Assembly (NCBI GenBank): GCA_013076295.1 | Contig: RQOL01000452.1 | Span: 62,001-126,000 of the forward strand | Source: Sanderia malayensis | Lineage: Eukaryota > Cnidaria > Scyphozoa > Semaeostomeae > Pelagiidae | Length of the DNA stretch: 64,000 nucleotides | Direction of reading: 5' to 3' | In this document: positions 20,570-33,400 of the stretch, in pieces | How the letters are laid out: every line of letters starts with the position of its first letter | Numbering within the stretch: the first letter of the stretch is position 1 | Translations under genes and position numbers: made by a program | Notes under the pieces: generated by a model | The model's input: the letters and a program-made list of their open reading frames with translations, nothing else | Told to the model about the DNA's origin: nothing | The model's database searches: none

Positions 20570-21100
20570 ATGGCGACTTTCAGATATGCAAGAGAAATGT
20601 TTTTTTCGCTCATTCCGATGGAATAATCAATGATGAAGAACTGATATTACTGTACGGCTGTTATTTATCCCAGAATCTTGACTTTCCTTATTGGAATTTT
20701 AATCAATTTCACTTAACAATTTTTGTGATGGCGAATGTTGAGCAAAACTCTCAATTTTTGAAGAATGATATTACAGCCTTTCAGAAGTTCTGGAAATACC
20801 AGATGAAATTATCATGAAAGATGGAATGATGGAATTGAAGCACTTTGTATCTTTTTGAAATGATTTGCTTACCCCTGTCGATATATGGGAACATGTTTCC
20901 TTGTTTTGGAAGATCAGTTCCAGAGATATGTAATATTTCAATTTCAGTCATGAATATAATTTAACTATCATGGAACCTTTGACGAACCTGAACCAATCTT
21001 GGCTTTCAAGAGTCAGACTTCAGGATTTTTCCTAATCATTTACCACTACCTAACTGTTGGGGGTTATCGATGGTACTGTCTAACCTATCTGAAGACCTCC
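20570..21100 (+). pseudogene. PIF/Harbinger transposase fragment, left arm
   Basis: Several frames together read MATFRYAREMFFS, NDEELILLYGCYLSQNLDFP, LEIPDEIIMKDGM, GIEALCIFL..FAYPCRYM, then NQSWLS. A final NCWGFIDGTV block carries the first catalytic Asp of the DDE_4 (HARBI1-like) nuclease. In the left arm one T is missing in that last block; the right arm keeps the NCWGFIDGTV frame, followed by a stop. The rest of the catalytic domain is absent. Multiple frameshifts make it a dead copy. Mirror at about 23041-23571 (minus). Confidence 0.65.
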
Positions 21101-21117
21101 ACAGAATTAAAGAGTCT

Positions 21118-21147
21118 TATATAATAATAATAATAATAATAATAATA
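21118..21147. repeat. (TAA)n microsatellite
   Basis: About nine ATA/TAA units. Mirror at about 22985-23016. Confidence 0.9.
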
Positions 21148-21178
21148 TAAATGGCAAGGGAAAAGGACCTGGAGGACA

Positions 21179-21200
21179 CCTGGAGGACGCGTCCTCCAGG
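21179..21200. repeat. 22-bp perfect palindrome with tandem half-copy
   Basis: CCTGGAGGACG followed by its exact reverse complement, and preceded by another CCTGGAGGACA half-unit. Mirror at 22936-22957. Confidence 0.8.
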
Positions 21201-22015
21201 TCCCAATTTGCCTCGTGTCTCGTGCTTCCATTGGGTAAATTGACATTCTTGGCATATTTCTAACTCCACAATATACATTTTGCAGTTGGAAAAATGTATA
21301 TTGTGTGTGCCTTGATTGGAAATGTTCATTCAATAACGTATGGTTCTACCACATCTAGATACTTAGACTTGGACCCTTCCACATTAGATCAGTATTTTCA
21401 GTAACTTTAGCAATTTACATCTTTTATATTTTTCGATAATTTAATATTGTTAATTTAATTTTTACCAAGGGTAGAGGTAGGTTTGAAATGTGATAGGCTT
21501 TATTGCCTGCTCAAGCCACATATTACCATTCTGTGGAACCAATAAACAGCAGGAAAACGTGTCTAGCATAAAGTCACAATAGGTTTCAATTTCATAATTT
21601 AAATTCTAATTACAGTATGTCATTACAAGGGAAAAATTTACTGAGCTACCCAGAAAAGTAAACATAAGGGTTTCTAGGGGTGGCGTTCCAAGTCTAAGAA
21701 TTCAAATTTTACTTGAAGCAATGTCCAAAGGGCTAAATATTATTATTTCGCTGGATTTAAATTCTTTCCCCAATAAGCAAAAGAGCCAGAATGTTGTTCG
21801 TTTGTGGAAAAATTGACTGGAATAAAACTGAATTTCTTCAAATCTAGATGAAAGCTCAATAAGAGTTGTTTTCATTTTTTCGACAACTAATTATGTTGCC
21901 ACCAGGGGCATCCCGACATTTTTGCAATTTTGCCACTTGGGAAACTTTTGACCCACTTTTTAACAATTTTTCCTGTTCGGCCCATCCTAAAATTGAGGTC
22001 CCACGATGTGCCTGG
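21201..22015. other. Innermost left-arm sequence, no gene
   Basis: AT-rich, with an inverted word ATATACATTTT around 21275-21303. No coding or element signal was recognised. It ends in ACGATGTGCCTGG at the gap, mirrored by CCAGGCACATCGT at 22116. Confidence 0.4.
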
Positions 22016-22115
22016 NNNNNNNNNNNNNNNNNNNNNNNNNNNNNNNNNNNNNNNNNNNNNNNNNNNNNNNNNNNNNNNNNNNNNNNNNNNNNNNNNNNNN
22101 NNNNNNNNNNNNNNN
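22016..22115. other. Assembly gap, exactly 100 N
   Basis: One hundred N, a conventional length for a gap of unknown size, placed exactly at the centre of the inverted repeat. Reading frames spanning it are meaningless. Confidence 1.
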
Positions 22116-23040
22116 CCAGGCACATCGTGGGACCTCAATTTTAGGATGGGCCGAACAGGAAAAATTGTTAAAAGTGGGTCAAAAGTTTCCCAAGTGGCAA
22201 AATTGCAAAAATGTCGGGATGCCCCTGGTGGCAACATAATTAGTTGTCGGAAAAATGAAAACAACTCTTATTGAGCTTTCATCTAGATTTGAAGAAATTC
22301 AGTTTTATTCCAGTCAATTTTTCCACAAACGAACAACATTCTGGCTCTTTTGCTTATTGGGGAAAGAATTTAAATCCAGCGAAATAATAATATTTAGCCC
22401 TTTGGACATTGCTTCAAGTAAAATTTGAATTCTTAGACTTATTTGGAACGCCACCCCTAGAAACCCTTATGTTTACTTTTCTGGGTAGCTCAGTAAATTT
22501 TTCCCTTGTAATGACATACTGTAATTAGAATTTAAATTATGAAATTGAAACCTATTGTGACTTTATGCTAGACACGTTTTCCTGCTGTTTATTGGTTCCA
22601 CAGAATGGTAATATGTGGCTTGAGCAGGCAATAAAGCCTATCACATTTCAAACCTACCTCTACCCTTGGTAAAAATTAAATTAACAATATTAAATTATCG
22701 AAAAATATAAAAGATGTAAATTGCTAAAGTTACTGAAAATACTCATCTAATGTGGAAGGGTCCAAGTCTAAGTATCTAGATGTGGTAAGAACCATACGTT
22801 ATTGAATGAACATTTCCAATCAAGGCACACACAATATACATTTTTCCAACTGCAAAATGTATATTGTGCAGTTAGAAATATGCCAAGAATGTCAATTTAC
22901 CCAATGGTAAGCACGAGACACGAGGCAAATTGGGACCTGGAGGACGCGTCCTCCAGGTGTCCTCCAGGTCCTTTTCCCTTGCCATTTATATTATTATTAT
23001 TATTATTATTATTATATAAGACTCTTTAATTCTGTGGAGG

Positions 23041-23571
23041 TCTTCAGATAGGTTAGACAGTACCATCGATAAACCCCCAACAGTTAGGTAGTGGTAAATT
23101 GATTAGGAAAAATCCTGAAGTCTGACTCTTGAAAGCCAAGATTGGTTCAGGTTCGTCAAAAGGTTCCCATGATAGTTAAATTATAGTCATGACTGAAATT
23201 GAAATATTACATATCTCTGGAACTGATCTTCCAAAACAAGGAAACATGTTCCCATATATCGACAGGGGTAAGCAAATCATTTCAAAAAGATACAAAGTGC
23301 TTCAATTCCATCATTCCATCTTTCATGATAATTTCATCTGGTATTTCCAGAACTTCTGAAAGGCTGTAAATATCATTCTTCAAAAATTGAGAGTTTGCTC
23401 GACATTCGCCATCACAAAAATTGTTTAAGTCAAATTGATTGAAATTCCAATAAGGAAAGTCAAGATTCTGGGATAAATAACAGTCGTACAGTAATATCAG
23501 TTCTTCATCATTGATTATTCCATCGGAATGAGCGAAAAAAACATTTCTCTTGCATATCTGAAAGTCGCCAT
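23041..23571 (-). pseudogene. PIF/Harbinger transposase fragment, right arm
   Basis: Mirror of 20570-21100. This copy keeps the reading NCWGFIDGTV, the first catalytic Asp region, followed by a stop codon where the family usually has Arg-Pro. The rest of the domain is missing. Confidence 0.65.
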
Positions 23572-23659
23572 GTTGATATGTGGGCCTAAGTCATCTGATG
23601 TTGTTTACCTCGGAATTTCAATTTAGTGCCAAAATCTAACATGGTGTTCTGTTCTCCTA

Positions 23660-23903
23660 AACGTGTCTTTCAACCAGGACAAGATGTATCCTATTCCCAG
23701 GCCCCAACATATTCACGGCATCCGTCCTGTGCCCTGCCGTCTTGATTGCAAAAGGTGCCTTTTATCATATAGTGCATACCTTAGCGACCCTTCTAGTTCA
23801 CCCAGTATTGATGATCTGCGGTGACTTTGCACAACAGCAGGCAATTGCTACTTCTGAAGGCAAATTTTCCCAAGCTCCTTCTTTTAAAAGTGACCCACTT
23901 TAC
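23660..23903 (+). pseudogene. Possible PIF1-like helicase fragment, right arm
   Basis: Mirror of 20236-20478. One extra T after 'ggtgcc' breaks the open frame present in the left arm. Confidence 0.35.
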
Positions 23904-23945
23904 TAGAATTATCTTCTCTACACACAATTTTATCGTAGTTCAGAA

Positions 23946-25873
23946 TCTAATATTACTATTCTACGGAGTCACGTGACGAGGGCTCGAAACTACGATGAAA
24001 CAATAGATTCGAGCCGAAACAATAGGTCGAACGCCCGAAAACAATGGGCCGAAACTGCGAACCGTGTAATCAACAAGGCTTTTTTGAATTGGGGCGCACA
24101 AGGTTGGCACTTGCATGGAAAGGCTCCGTTTCTGGAGTAGACAAAAGTTATCTATTTTTGGAAGCCTATTTTAAAAGAATTTTTGAGTTATTCCATTAAT
24201 TGTTCTCCTGATTGTGCTATCACGAAAAAACGACGGTTTACGCTGGCGAAACTTCCAAATTAGCGTCCCTGATTCCATTTTCGAACAAAGTATTCGCTCT
24301 TCACGTGACCCGTTTCGCCTTTTGCTGCAATTTGATTGGCTCTTTCGCAACGTCACGTGAACAGTGACACGTTTTTCGTTATCATGCAAATTTGCCCTCG
24401 GCTGGCAGCAGGTACTTTTGGAGAAGACGCGTGTTTTTGTTTTGTACACAAAAAGTGAGATGGACACCTTGCAAAGTGTTTTACGAGCTGAATTATCTTT
24501 GTAAAGAGCTGTTAATTGTTTGAAAGACCCCTGGAGAGTTGCAGGGAACAATATAGAACACAGGTGATAGCTTTGTTTTGTTTTTTGAATGAAATAGTTG
24601 TAGGTTTTGTTGTAGTAGGCGACCGCCATTGTTGCTTCCGAATGCTAACAACGTTTAGGCCATGGTCAAAGTTTTGAATTTTTCCGGCCCTATTTGCACG
24701 ATTTTCCCCATTTCAATTTTTGACAAGTGTTGTCTGATAACGCAACTAAAATAATGTGTTGTTTTTTTTTGCTTTGTTGTTGGTTTTTACGATTTCCAAC
24801 AAAGTTGCTTTTCACTCAGGAAGGAGCAATTTTTCACCCAACACGCCTTGTTTTTGCATTTGCGAAAATTCAATTTTAGCCTGCTACAATTGATTATTTT
24901 TTACCCAAACACTTTCGATAATTGTTCCCCAACATATTACCTTCAGGTTGGTGTTTTTTGAGTTCAACTGGGTCACTATTTGCCACGGTAAATACTATTC
25001 TTACTTACTAAAGTGTGTTCAAAGGTTTTGCTTTTTGCACGGCTGCGAAATTTCATTCAAACCACTTCCACGAAATGGTCTCTAAGAATTCAGTATTACT
25101 TATTTAAGAGATGAGACTATTTGCAACGTGTTCGCTGTTTCCTTAGCTACAGTTTGATATATTTTTTATTACAGATTGAGTTTAAATTTTCCAGGATGGA
25201 TTAGGTTTTTGAAAGTAACTATTTTTTCCAAACTTCACACTAAAATTATCAGCATTCAGAAACGGCTTTCAGGGAGCAGCGTGGGCGCGGGGCGGTCGCT
25301 TGCTAGGGGGAAAATTCGACCTCCCACCTTTACTTTCTTTAGAAATGTTAAGTCGTAGTATGTATAGTAAGGTATGTATAGCAGGGTATGTATAGTAGGG
25401 TATGTATAGTAGGGTATGTATTGTAGGGTAGGTATTGTATTGTATGTATTGTAGGGTATGTATTGTGGGGTATGTATTATAGGGTATGTATTGTATTGTA
25501 TGTTTTCTAAGGTATGTATTGTAGGATATATATTGTAGGGTATGTATGTAGGGTATGTATGTAGGGTATGTATTGTAGGGTATGTATGTAGTATGTATGT
25601 ATGTAAGGGCATGAGCGGCAGCGAATGTAGCGCGCGAAGCACGCCAACCAGATTAAGCATTGTTTACTTGACAGGCTCCGGGGAGGGAGCGAAGCAACCA
25701 AACCCGGCTCATGCATGTATGTATGTATGTATGTAGGTATGTATGTATGCATGTATGTATGTATGTATGGGCATGAGCGAAAGCGAATGCAGCGCGCGAA
25801 GCTCGCCAACCAGATTAAGCTTTTTTTACTTGATGGGCTGGGGCGAGGGAGTGAAGCGAGTGATGATCCCTAG
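23946..25873 (+). mobile_element. Helitron-like element, right-arm copy of the long form
   Basis: Starts A then TCTAATATTACTATTC and ends GATCCCTAG then T. Same structure as 18270-20196. Confidence 0.6.
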
Positions 25874-26382
25874 TTACTAATAATATCCTCCTCGACCTTC
25901 TAAATAAACTTCAATATCTCCAGCCAAAATTTCGTTAACTTGAAAGATTCCAACATAGTCGTGTCCTATGTGACAAGGAAGTGACTATAGATTATAACAA
26001 GAGAAGGGTAGCCTTTTTGTCTAATAATGTCAAATAGATATTTGTGCTTACGTTGCCAAAAGCCAGTTGAGAAACTTTTGGTGCTCAAAGCCACGTATGG
26101 TGTGCAAGCAAAGAATTAACTTGATGAATTGCGCCAGTTATTGTTTTGAACAGCCACAAGTCAAAAACAAATCGCTGTAGCAGGAAAGTCATGCTGTAGT
26201 GAATAATAGAGCTACAACATTTCGTAATAAAATGTAATTTGCTGCTGGCTTAATCTTGTTTTGCCATCCTGCCAAGATTGACACATACCTGCAAATGGAT
26301 ATAGGTTGGGCCATAAAGCACATTCCAACCCGATCCATTAGAAAATTTTGACAGAGTTTATAGATAAATGTTTTGCCATAAT

Positions 26383-27896
26383 TGTGTTTTGTCCATTGTA
26401 GGTGGGGTTGAAAGAAGCATGAGCGTTGGCGAATGCAGCGCACAAAGTGCGCCAACCAAATTAAGTTTTTTCACTTGTCCCCCTCCGGGAAGCGATCATA
26501 CGCGAGCGCCCCCGGCTAGTGTAATATATGCTATAGAGTCACATGATGACATACTTTCCCTCCCAAAAACAACAGATTCAACCCGAAACAATAGGTTGAA
26601 CGCCCCAAAACATTGGGACGAAACGGCGTACAACATACCCACATACAAAGGCATTTTGTATGTGGGTATATGGCAATGAAATTCACACTGAATGTTTGTT
26701 TACTTTATTGATTTAACCAGGGTAATGGATTTTTTTTTTCGATTTTCTCCTGAAATTTTGAAATACTCCATTAATCATTCTGCTAATTGTGCTATCACGA
26801 AAATACTACGGTTTCAGCTGGCGAAACTTCCAAATTGGCGTCCCGAAGTCCATTTGCGGTATTTGCTCTTCACGCAACCCGTTTCGCCTTTTCGTGCAAT
26901 CTGATTGGCTCTCTTCGCGCGACCAATGTGGGTTGTCGATAAATTTTTGTTATTTGCCCTCGGTTGCAGCAGGTACTTTCGGAGAAGACGTGTGTTTTTG
27001 TTTCCCACAGAAAGGGCGCCTTTCAAAGTGTTTTACTACCTGAAATATCTTTGCAAAAACCTGCTATTTGTTTCAAAAACCCTGGAAAAAACTACGGTTT
27101 ACGCTGGCGAAACTTCCAAATTTGCGTCCCGAACTCCATTTTCGAACAGAGTATGTGACCCGTTTCGCCTTTTGCTGTAATTTGATTGGCTCTTTTCGCG
27201 CGACCTACGTGCGTTGTCGACCGTTTTTCGTTTTTCGCCCTCAGTTGCAGCAGGTACTTTTGGAGAAGAGGACGCGTGTTTTTGTTTTGCACACAAAGGG
27301 GCCTTTCAAAGTGTTTTACCACCTGAATTATCATTGCAAAAAACTACTATTTATTTCGAAGACCCTGGAGAGTTGCAGAAGACAATAGAAAACACAGGTG
27401 ATAGCTTTGTTTTGTATTTTAAGTTGAAATAGTTGTTGTTTTTGTAGTAAGCGTTGCTTCGGCATGCTTGCAACGCTTAGGCCCAATGAAAACAAAGTCA
27501 AAGTTATGAATTTTTCAGGCGCTAATTGCACGATTTTCCTCATTTAAACTTTCACAAAGTGTTTGTATGTTTGTATAGTAGGTATAGTATGTATAGTATG
27601 TTTTTTTAGTAGGCATAGTAGGTATAGTATGTTTGTAAAGTAGGTATAGTATGTTTTAATAGTAGGTATAGTATGTATACTATGTTTTAATAGTAAGTAT
27701 AGTATGTTTGTATTCTAGGTATAGTATGTATTCTAGGTATAGTATGTATAGTGTGTGTAGTATGTTTTTATAGTAGGTATAGTATGTTTTTATAGTAGGT
27801 ATAGTATGTTTGTATAGTAGGTATAGTAAGCATAGTATGTTTGTATAATAGGTATAGTAGGCATAGTATCTTTGTATAGTAGGTATATAGTAGGTT

Positions 27897-27928
<32 letters not shown>

Positions 27929-28007
27929 TGTATGGGCATAAGCGGGAGCGAATGCAGCGCGCAAAGCGCGCCAACCAGATTAAGCTTTTCTTACTTGACG
28001 GGCTCCG
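26383..28007 (+). mobile_element. Helitron-like pair, right arm
   Basis: A fragment with 3' end CTAG (26516-26519) is followed directly by a second copy starting TGTAATATATGC. The second copy runs through the family body and a CATACTATACC-type satellite (about 27550-27930) and ends abruptly in the RecQ fragment at about 28007. The reverse-complement arrangement is described at 16128-17760. Confidence 0.5.
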
Positions 28008-28529
28008 GGGAGGGAATTTCACCAACCTGGCCATACCATTTGCGAAATGGAGAATTGTTAGAGCTTCCAAAACCCCTGTAAAAATATTGTACCATATCAA
28101 TATATTTAGTTTTGAACTAGGGTACAGTATCAATAGGCCAATAGGCTAATTCTAAGCTCAGACAGTTCAGATGGATGAATGTAATACATACCATTGAGCA
28201 AAGCAATGGGCTTCGTCAAATACTACACCAACGCAGTACTGTGCAAATGATTCCGAAAGGAGATATTTGCGCCAACGACTGGTACCAAGCATTGACTCCG
28301 GCGAAGTAAGCACAAGATTGCACACTCCAACATCGTTCTCAATATCTGTTAACACTTCTTCGTCTTGTTCAGCATTTCTTTAAAAGTGTTTCCCCATAAA
28401 AAAATTTCGAAGAGCTTTGACCTGATCTTCCAGCAGTTCTGAAATTTCGTACATCTTCACAAATTCAAGTGCTTCCATAAACTTAGTTTGATCCCATTTT
28501 ACTTCTCTCGCAGCTCTAGAAGTCACCAT
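28008..28529 (-). pseudogene. Second RecQ-like helicase fragment, right arm
   Basis: Mirror of 15651-16127, on the minus strand. It keeps 45 bases lost in the left arm, so the block reads LVLTSPESMLGTSRWRKYLL and then FAQYCVGVVFDEAHCFAQW. The extra WR..L segment is normal for these RecQ proteins, so the right copy is the ancestral form at this point. Walker A is still missing. Confidence 0.65.
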
Positions 28530-29059
28530 GTTTGATTTCAGATTGGTAAGAAATTCACGTGGCCGTAATGCAAAAGCCGCTCTGTTGCCAAGACAATAAG
28601 CAGCAGCGACAGCCAATCAAATAGACAGTTGGTTAGCCAAAAAGTTGGCTAACCATTGTATTAAAACAAACAGTATACAAAAGCAAAACAAAGAAGTCTT
28701 TGCATGAATACAAGTGAGAGCAAGCTTTCGGAGATTAGTTCGCAGACTCTACAGTTTGGCCGAGGAATGTTTGAGGATGCACGCAGGCTAGAAAATCGAG
28801 TTTCTTTTTGCTTTTTTGTCTCCAGTCAAAGGAAGTGATACTGTATAGCTATTTTCCTGTGGGGGCTTTCTCGAAATAAGATATTATTCTGCACTGATGC
28901 TTCCCTCGAATAAGACCCATGGGGGCTTATCCGAGAGGGAGGCTTATTTGCAAAAATGACTTTTTAGGTGGGGGCTTCATCGAGGGGGGGCTTATTCGAA
29001 CGTGGGGGCTTATTCGAGGATTTACGGTATATTATATTATATTATATCATATTATGTTA

Positions 29060-29889
29060 CTAGCCGGGGGCGCTCGCCTTCGCTCGCTTCCCGGAGTGGG
29101 GCAAGTGAAAAAACTTTACGTGGTCGGCGCACTTCGTGCGCTGCATTCGCTGACGCTCAAGCCCCTTTCAACCCCACGTACAATGGCTTAGCTCGCTGCG
29201 CTCGCCTGTCTATCCATTATCCAGAAACATTGACTGATAGGGCGCACTTCGTGCGCTGCATTCGCTAACGCTCATGCCCTTTCGACCACATTTACAATGG
29301 GTTAGCTCGCTACGCTCGCCTGTCTATTTACTATCCAGAAACATTGACTGATAGGGCGCACTTTGTGCACTGCATTCGCTTTTGCTCATGCCTCTGCCTA
29401 CTCCTCTTACACAGCTGGGCTCGCTCCGCTCGCCTGATAATCCCTGATAAAACTTTGGGCTTGTTTACATTAGGCCTAAGCATCGCAACTGTTCTCGTGA
29501 AGTCGGAAAAGAGCCAATCAAATTGCAGCAAAAAGCGAAACGCGTCAAGTGAACAGCGAACGCTTTGTTCGAAATTGGAGTTCGCGATGCGAATTTGGAA
29601 GTTTCGCCAGCGTAAACCGTCGTTTTTTCGCGCAAAAACAAAGAATTTCCCAACCTTTTAGTTGAAACTGTGAGCTCTCATATAGATAACTTTCTGGTTC
29701 AGCTGGCAAGGAACAGCTCACTTAAAAATAGCGCAGATTAAGGGCCAGAAAAAAAAACCTCTTTGGATACCTCGTTCGCCATTTCGGCCCATTGTTTTGA
29801 GGCATTCAACCTATTGTTTCGGGTCGAATCTATTGTTTTTGGCAGGGAAAGTGCGTCATCACGCGACTCCATAGAATATATATATTAGA
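29060..29889 (-). mobile_element. Helitron-like element, right-arm copy of the short form
   Basis: Mirror of 14291-15120, with the same A/TC start (29889) and CTAG/T end (29060). Confidence 0.6.
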
Positions 29890-30108
29890 TATTAGGTTAT
29901 GTTATTGTATATTATATTGTTGTATATCACAGTATGCAATAATTTAATGGAGTCAAAAAAAGATTAATCAAAGTAATATATTTGCGTGAATCCAAAACTA
30001 GTTTCGCTTCTTTTTGGGTAATAGCGAATTGCTCGTTTTATATTTTTTCAAATGCCAAAATGAAAAATTTGCATATAGAGCATCTTAAAGATTATATTTC
30101 TTAAATAG

Positions 30109-30461
30109 TATCACTTTCATCCAGATATTGATATTGCCAGTCAAGCTGCATTTATAGAACAACTTCAAGAAATAGAGAAACAGTTTCCCTCAAGAGTTGA
30201 AACAGCATGGGTACAGAGGAAGAGAGTACTTGCAGAACATTGGGCATCAATGTGAAATTGGTTATTCTGTGCTTTTCTTCTCAATAATTGCACTCCAGAG
30301 GAAAATGTCAGCTGTTCAAAGTGCCAACTTAAATTTGCTGCAATAAGACGCACAGAGTCCAGAAAATTGCTGTGCTCAACATGTGACGCAACATGCACAC
30401 GCAGATCCTCCTTTCCATGACAGAGAAATTCGGAAAAATGGATTTTTGAGCAGATTTGAAA
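30109..30461 (+). pseudogene. KDZ-type transposase upstream exon, right arm
   Basis: Mirror of 13719-14071, with the same stop after LAEHWASM and the same cysteine cluster. It ends at the TA (30462-30463) that precedes the CAGGGTGGCC terminus. The rest of the KDZ gene is not present on this side of the palindrome. Confidence 0.55.
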
Positions 30462-30463
30462 TA

Positions 30464-33400
30464 CAGGGTGGCCAAAAAAAACAGTAACCCCCCTAACAAA
30501 ATAATTCGTAAAAAATATTTCTGAAGTAGCAATTTTATGAAATTCACACTTCAAGCTATTCCACTTATGTGCAATATTTTTTGTAACTATTGTGCTGGTA
30601 GAGTTTATTATCTTTGAGTAAATGTACTCTCAAACTTAAGCATTCCAACACGCACTGTTTGGAAACATGTAACTTTATATTGACGCAACAAAACACGAAA
30701 AACCTCAACAACTCATTCCATCAGTCACATAGGATGTTCAAAATATCAGTCTGATAAGATTCTTTTTCTTCCTCATCCTTTTTCTATTCTTAAATTCTTT
30801 ATAAGATGCTTATCTTCCACTGATATTGCAGGAATTTTCCTTTACGTTAATTTCTGTTTTGCTTGCTGACGTGATGAAATTTCAATTTGCCAACAGCGTG
30901 TTTTTGTATGTCACGAATTTAACGCCTCATTGTGCCCAGATGGAAGCTCTAAACGTCAAGATATTTCTACACGTTAATACACTTGAATTGAATATCATCT
31001 GGTATGGACTTGTTCAAGTCTCTCCGCACTCCGGTTAAAGTGCCCCTACGGCTTTTTTTTTATTAGCTAAAAGTATAGAATCGAATGCGCTGATTCTGAT
31101 ACCGTTTATATTTTTTTGATCTGATGAGTAGATGTTGAGTTACGAGAGATTGCGTTCACACTTTCGTGTCTCACTTTTAGGACTGGGTCGATCCCACTAT
31201 GACATCATAGTGGGAACCCTGTAGTCAGTGGCGGCGGGCGTAGGCCTACATTGAGTATAATAGATAATGTTGTTTGCGCTTTGTGTTGTCTCGTTATGAT
31301 TCTGTATTCGTGGGTATTTGTGCAATTTTGGTGATCAGAATTGAATAGAAAGTTTCCATAAATTAAACATTCTTAGTCGGATAGTAGTTCATGACAGTAG
31401 GGATTGCAGTGCCGAGGAATGCTAAGATGGCGAAGGGATAGGATAGATTGTGTAGACCGATGATAGTGATACCGATGAGGGAGAACCTGATGCATTTGAT
31501 CCTATTTGGCTGAGAACTCTTTCGCTGAAAGCTATGAAAGAAATGTGAGCGAGAAAAGAAATGTTGACAGAGAATTTTCTGGGCAATTAACTGGATCTGA
31601 ACTATCATGTTTCTGTTGTGTATCTGATGAAGTAAAAGTGTATCAAAATTCTATACGTAATATGATTTAGGCCATGGCCATATCCATCCGTGTCGGTCAA
31701 CCTTTGTGGTTGAAGAAACTTGAAACGATTCGATTTTCATTAGATACAGCAAGTGTAGAAAATGTGCAACACAATTCCTTATTACTAAACATGAACTTCG
31801 TTACTGCACCAAAATTGATGGTTGCATGTTAGCATTTTCTAACTGCGAAGTTTAGAATTTCGTCCGTCGTTGCGAATTGATGAAATCTATCCATTTCCTT
31901 CTCGTTATAGCTTCAGGGCGATCGGCCTGATAAAGCTGAATCCTGTGAAGCTCTACAAATCTTGATTTATCCAGTGTATTTAAGCACATCGATATGGCAT
32001 ATTTACCCAGTCAGTTTCTCATATAAATCTAACAATTTTCAGGTCCTGTCAATTATCTGTGATCATGTTTTTGATCCTATTGATTGAATTTTTGAAATGA
32101 AATCCCGTCCGTACTGTTTTAACATTGCACGGCCTACGCCCGCCGCCACTGAGCACACTGAGCAGCCACTACATGGGAATTTTATAATTCCTCCCCACAG
32201 CTGCAAACTCATCGCAAGCCTTTCAAACTCAAATGCCATAATGCGCCGCCCTGTTTCTAATCATCAAAGTCAAAAAAACAAAAATCGAGTCCATAGTATG
32301 AGAGAAAATCGACGTCAGATTTGTTGCTTCAGTACGGAAAGAAATGGGGCTCCCACTATGATGTCATAGTGGGATCGACCCAGTCCTAAATATGAGACAA
32401 GGAAAATGGCGAAAATGACGAAACATCGACACTTCCACACATTATAACTCGTGAACTACGCGTCTGATTTAAAAATTATTTTCAGATCTGAAGTCAGCGT
32501 ACCGAGTTTTATTGAATTCACAAATAAATAAAAAAGCCGTAGGGGCACTTTAAGGAAGAAGAGGGGGAGGAGGGAAGAAGAAAGGAGGAGGGAAAATGTG
32601 GAGAGACTTGTCTCCTCTGTAATGCTATTTATATTTCAAAACGCAAACGAGGCTGTCTTCAATGGATGGAGCATTCAACATTTCCGGGGGTTTAACAATG
32701 AATATAAAATGGTGCCTTAAGTTACTGGCACATAGGAAATGTGTACTTAATATTCTGAATGGTAGCATTTTAAAATGAGCCGGTACTGTTTAGATACAAT
32801 TAGAAAACCTCCTGTAAAATTGTATTTGGGGAAGGCCAGTCTTGACAGAAGCAAGGACAAGCAACCACCAAGCAACAAACACTGGCTGTTTGCCCCGCTT
32901 GAAAAGTAAACATGGCAGGAACAACTCCAACAAAAGTCGTAGAATGTTGGTCTCCAAGCTCGTGGATGATATGCATTGTATGCCGAATTGATGTAAAGAA
33001 AAAATATGTTCGCCCAATTGAAATGAAAATTAATCTTTGGGATAGGCCCAAGAAGAACACAGAGACAAAGGGGTACAATAAAACAACAGCATGCAAAAAA
33101 TTAGAAATATTTTTTCATACGAAAATAGAAGCATCCCATCAGATGTATCATCATCTATGATGCCTAAACTAAAACGAAGACTTGCATTTGATAAAACAAC
33201 GATGGAATCTGATGAACGTAGCCAAATAAACGAGGAGAGTTGCATGTTGGGTATATCAACTTCCATATTCAAAGACCAAGGGGAAATGGGAGTTGATACT
33301 ACAACGATAAAGTATCGGTAAGTGCAACTCTATCATTACCTACCAACATACATTTTATATTATATATAGCTAGCTAGTTTGAAAGCTTGCAAAAATGGAT

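Larger units (their letters stand above)
7094..22015 (+). repeat. Left arm of the giant inverted repeat (14,922 bp)
   Basis: The arm is the reverse complement of 22116-37085, with scattered substitutions and indels. The outer boundary is where TGGAAATGCATTGTGCTGACG ceases to be mirrored, inside the last exon of the DUF6589 gene. Outside it, the left side continues normally into the DUF6589 C-terminus and RecQ. Confidence 0.95.

Noticed and set aside
21856..22274. Frames spanning the N run
   Set aside because: They only exist because N was translated as X; the flanks are mirror images with no coding signal.
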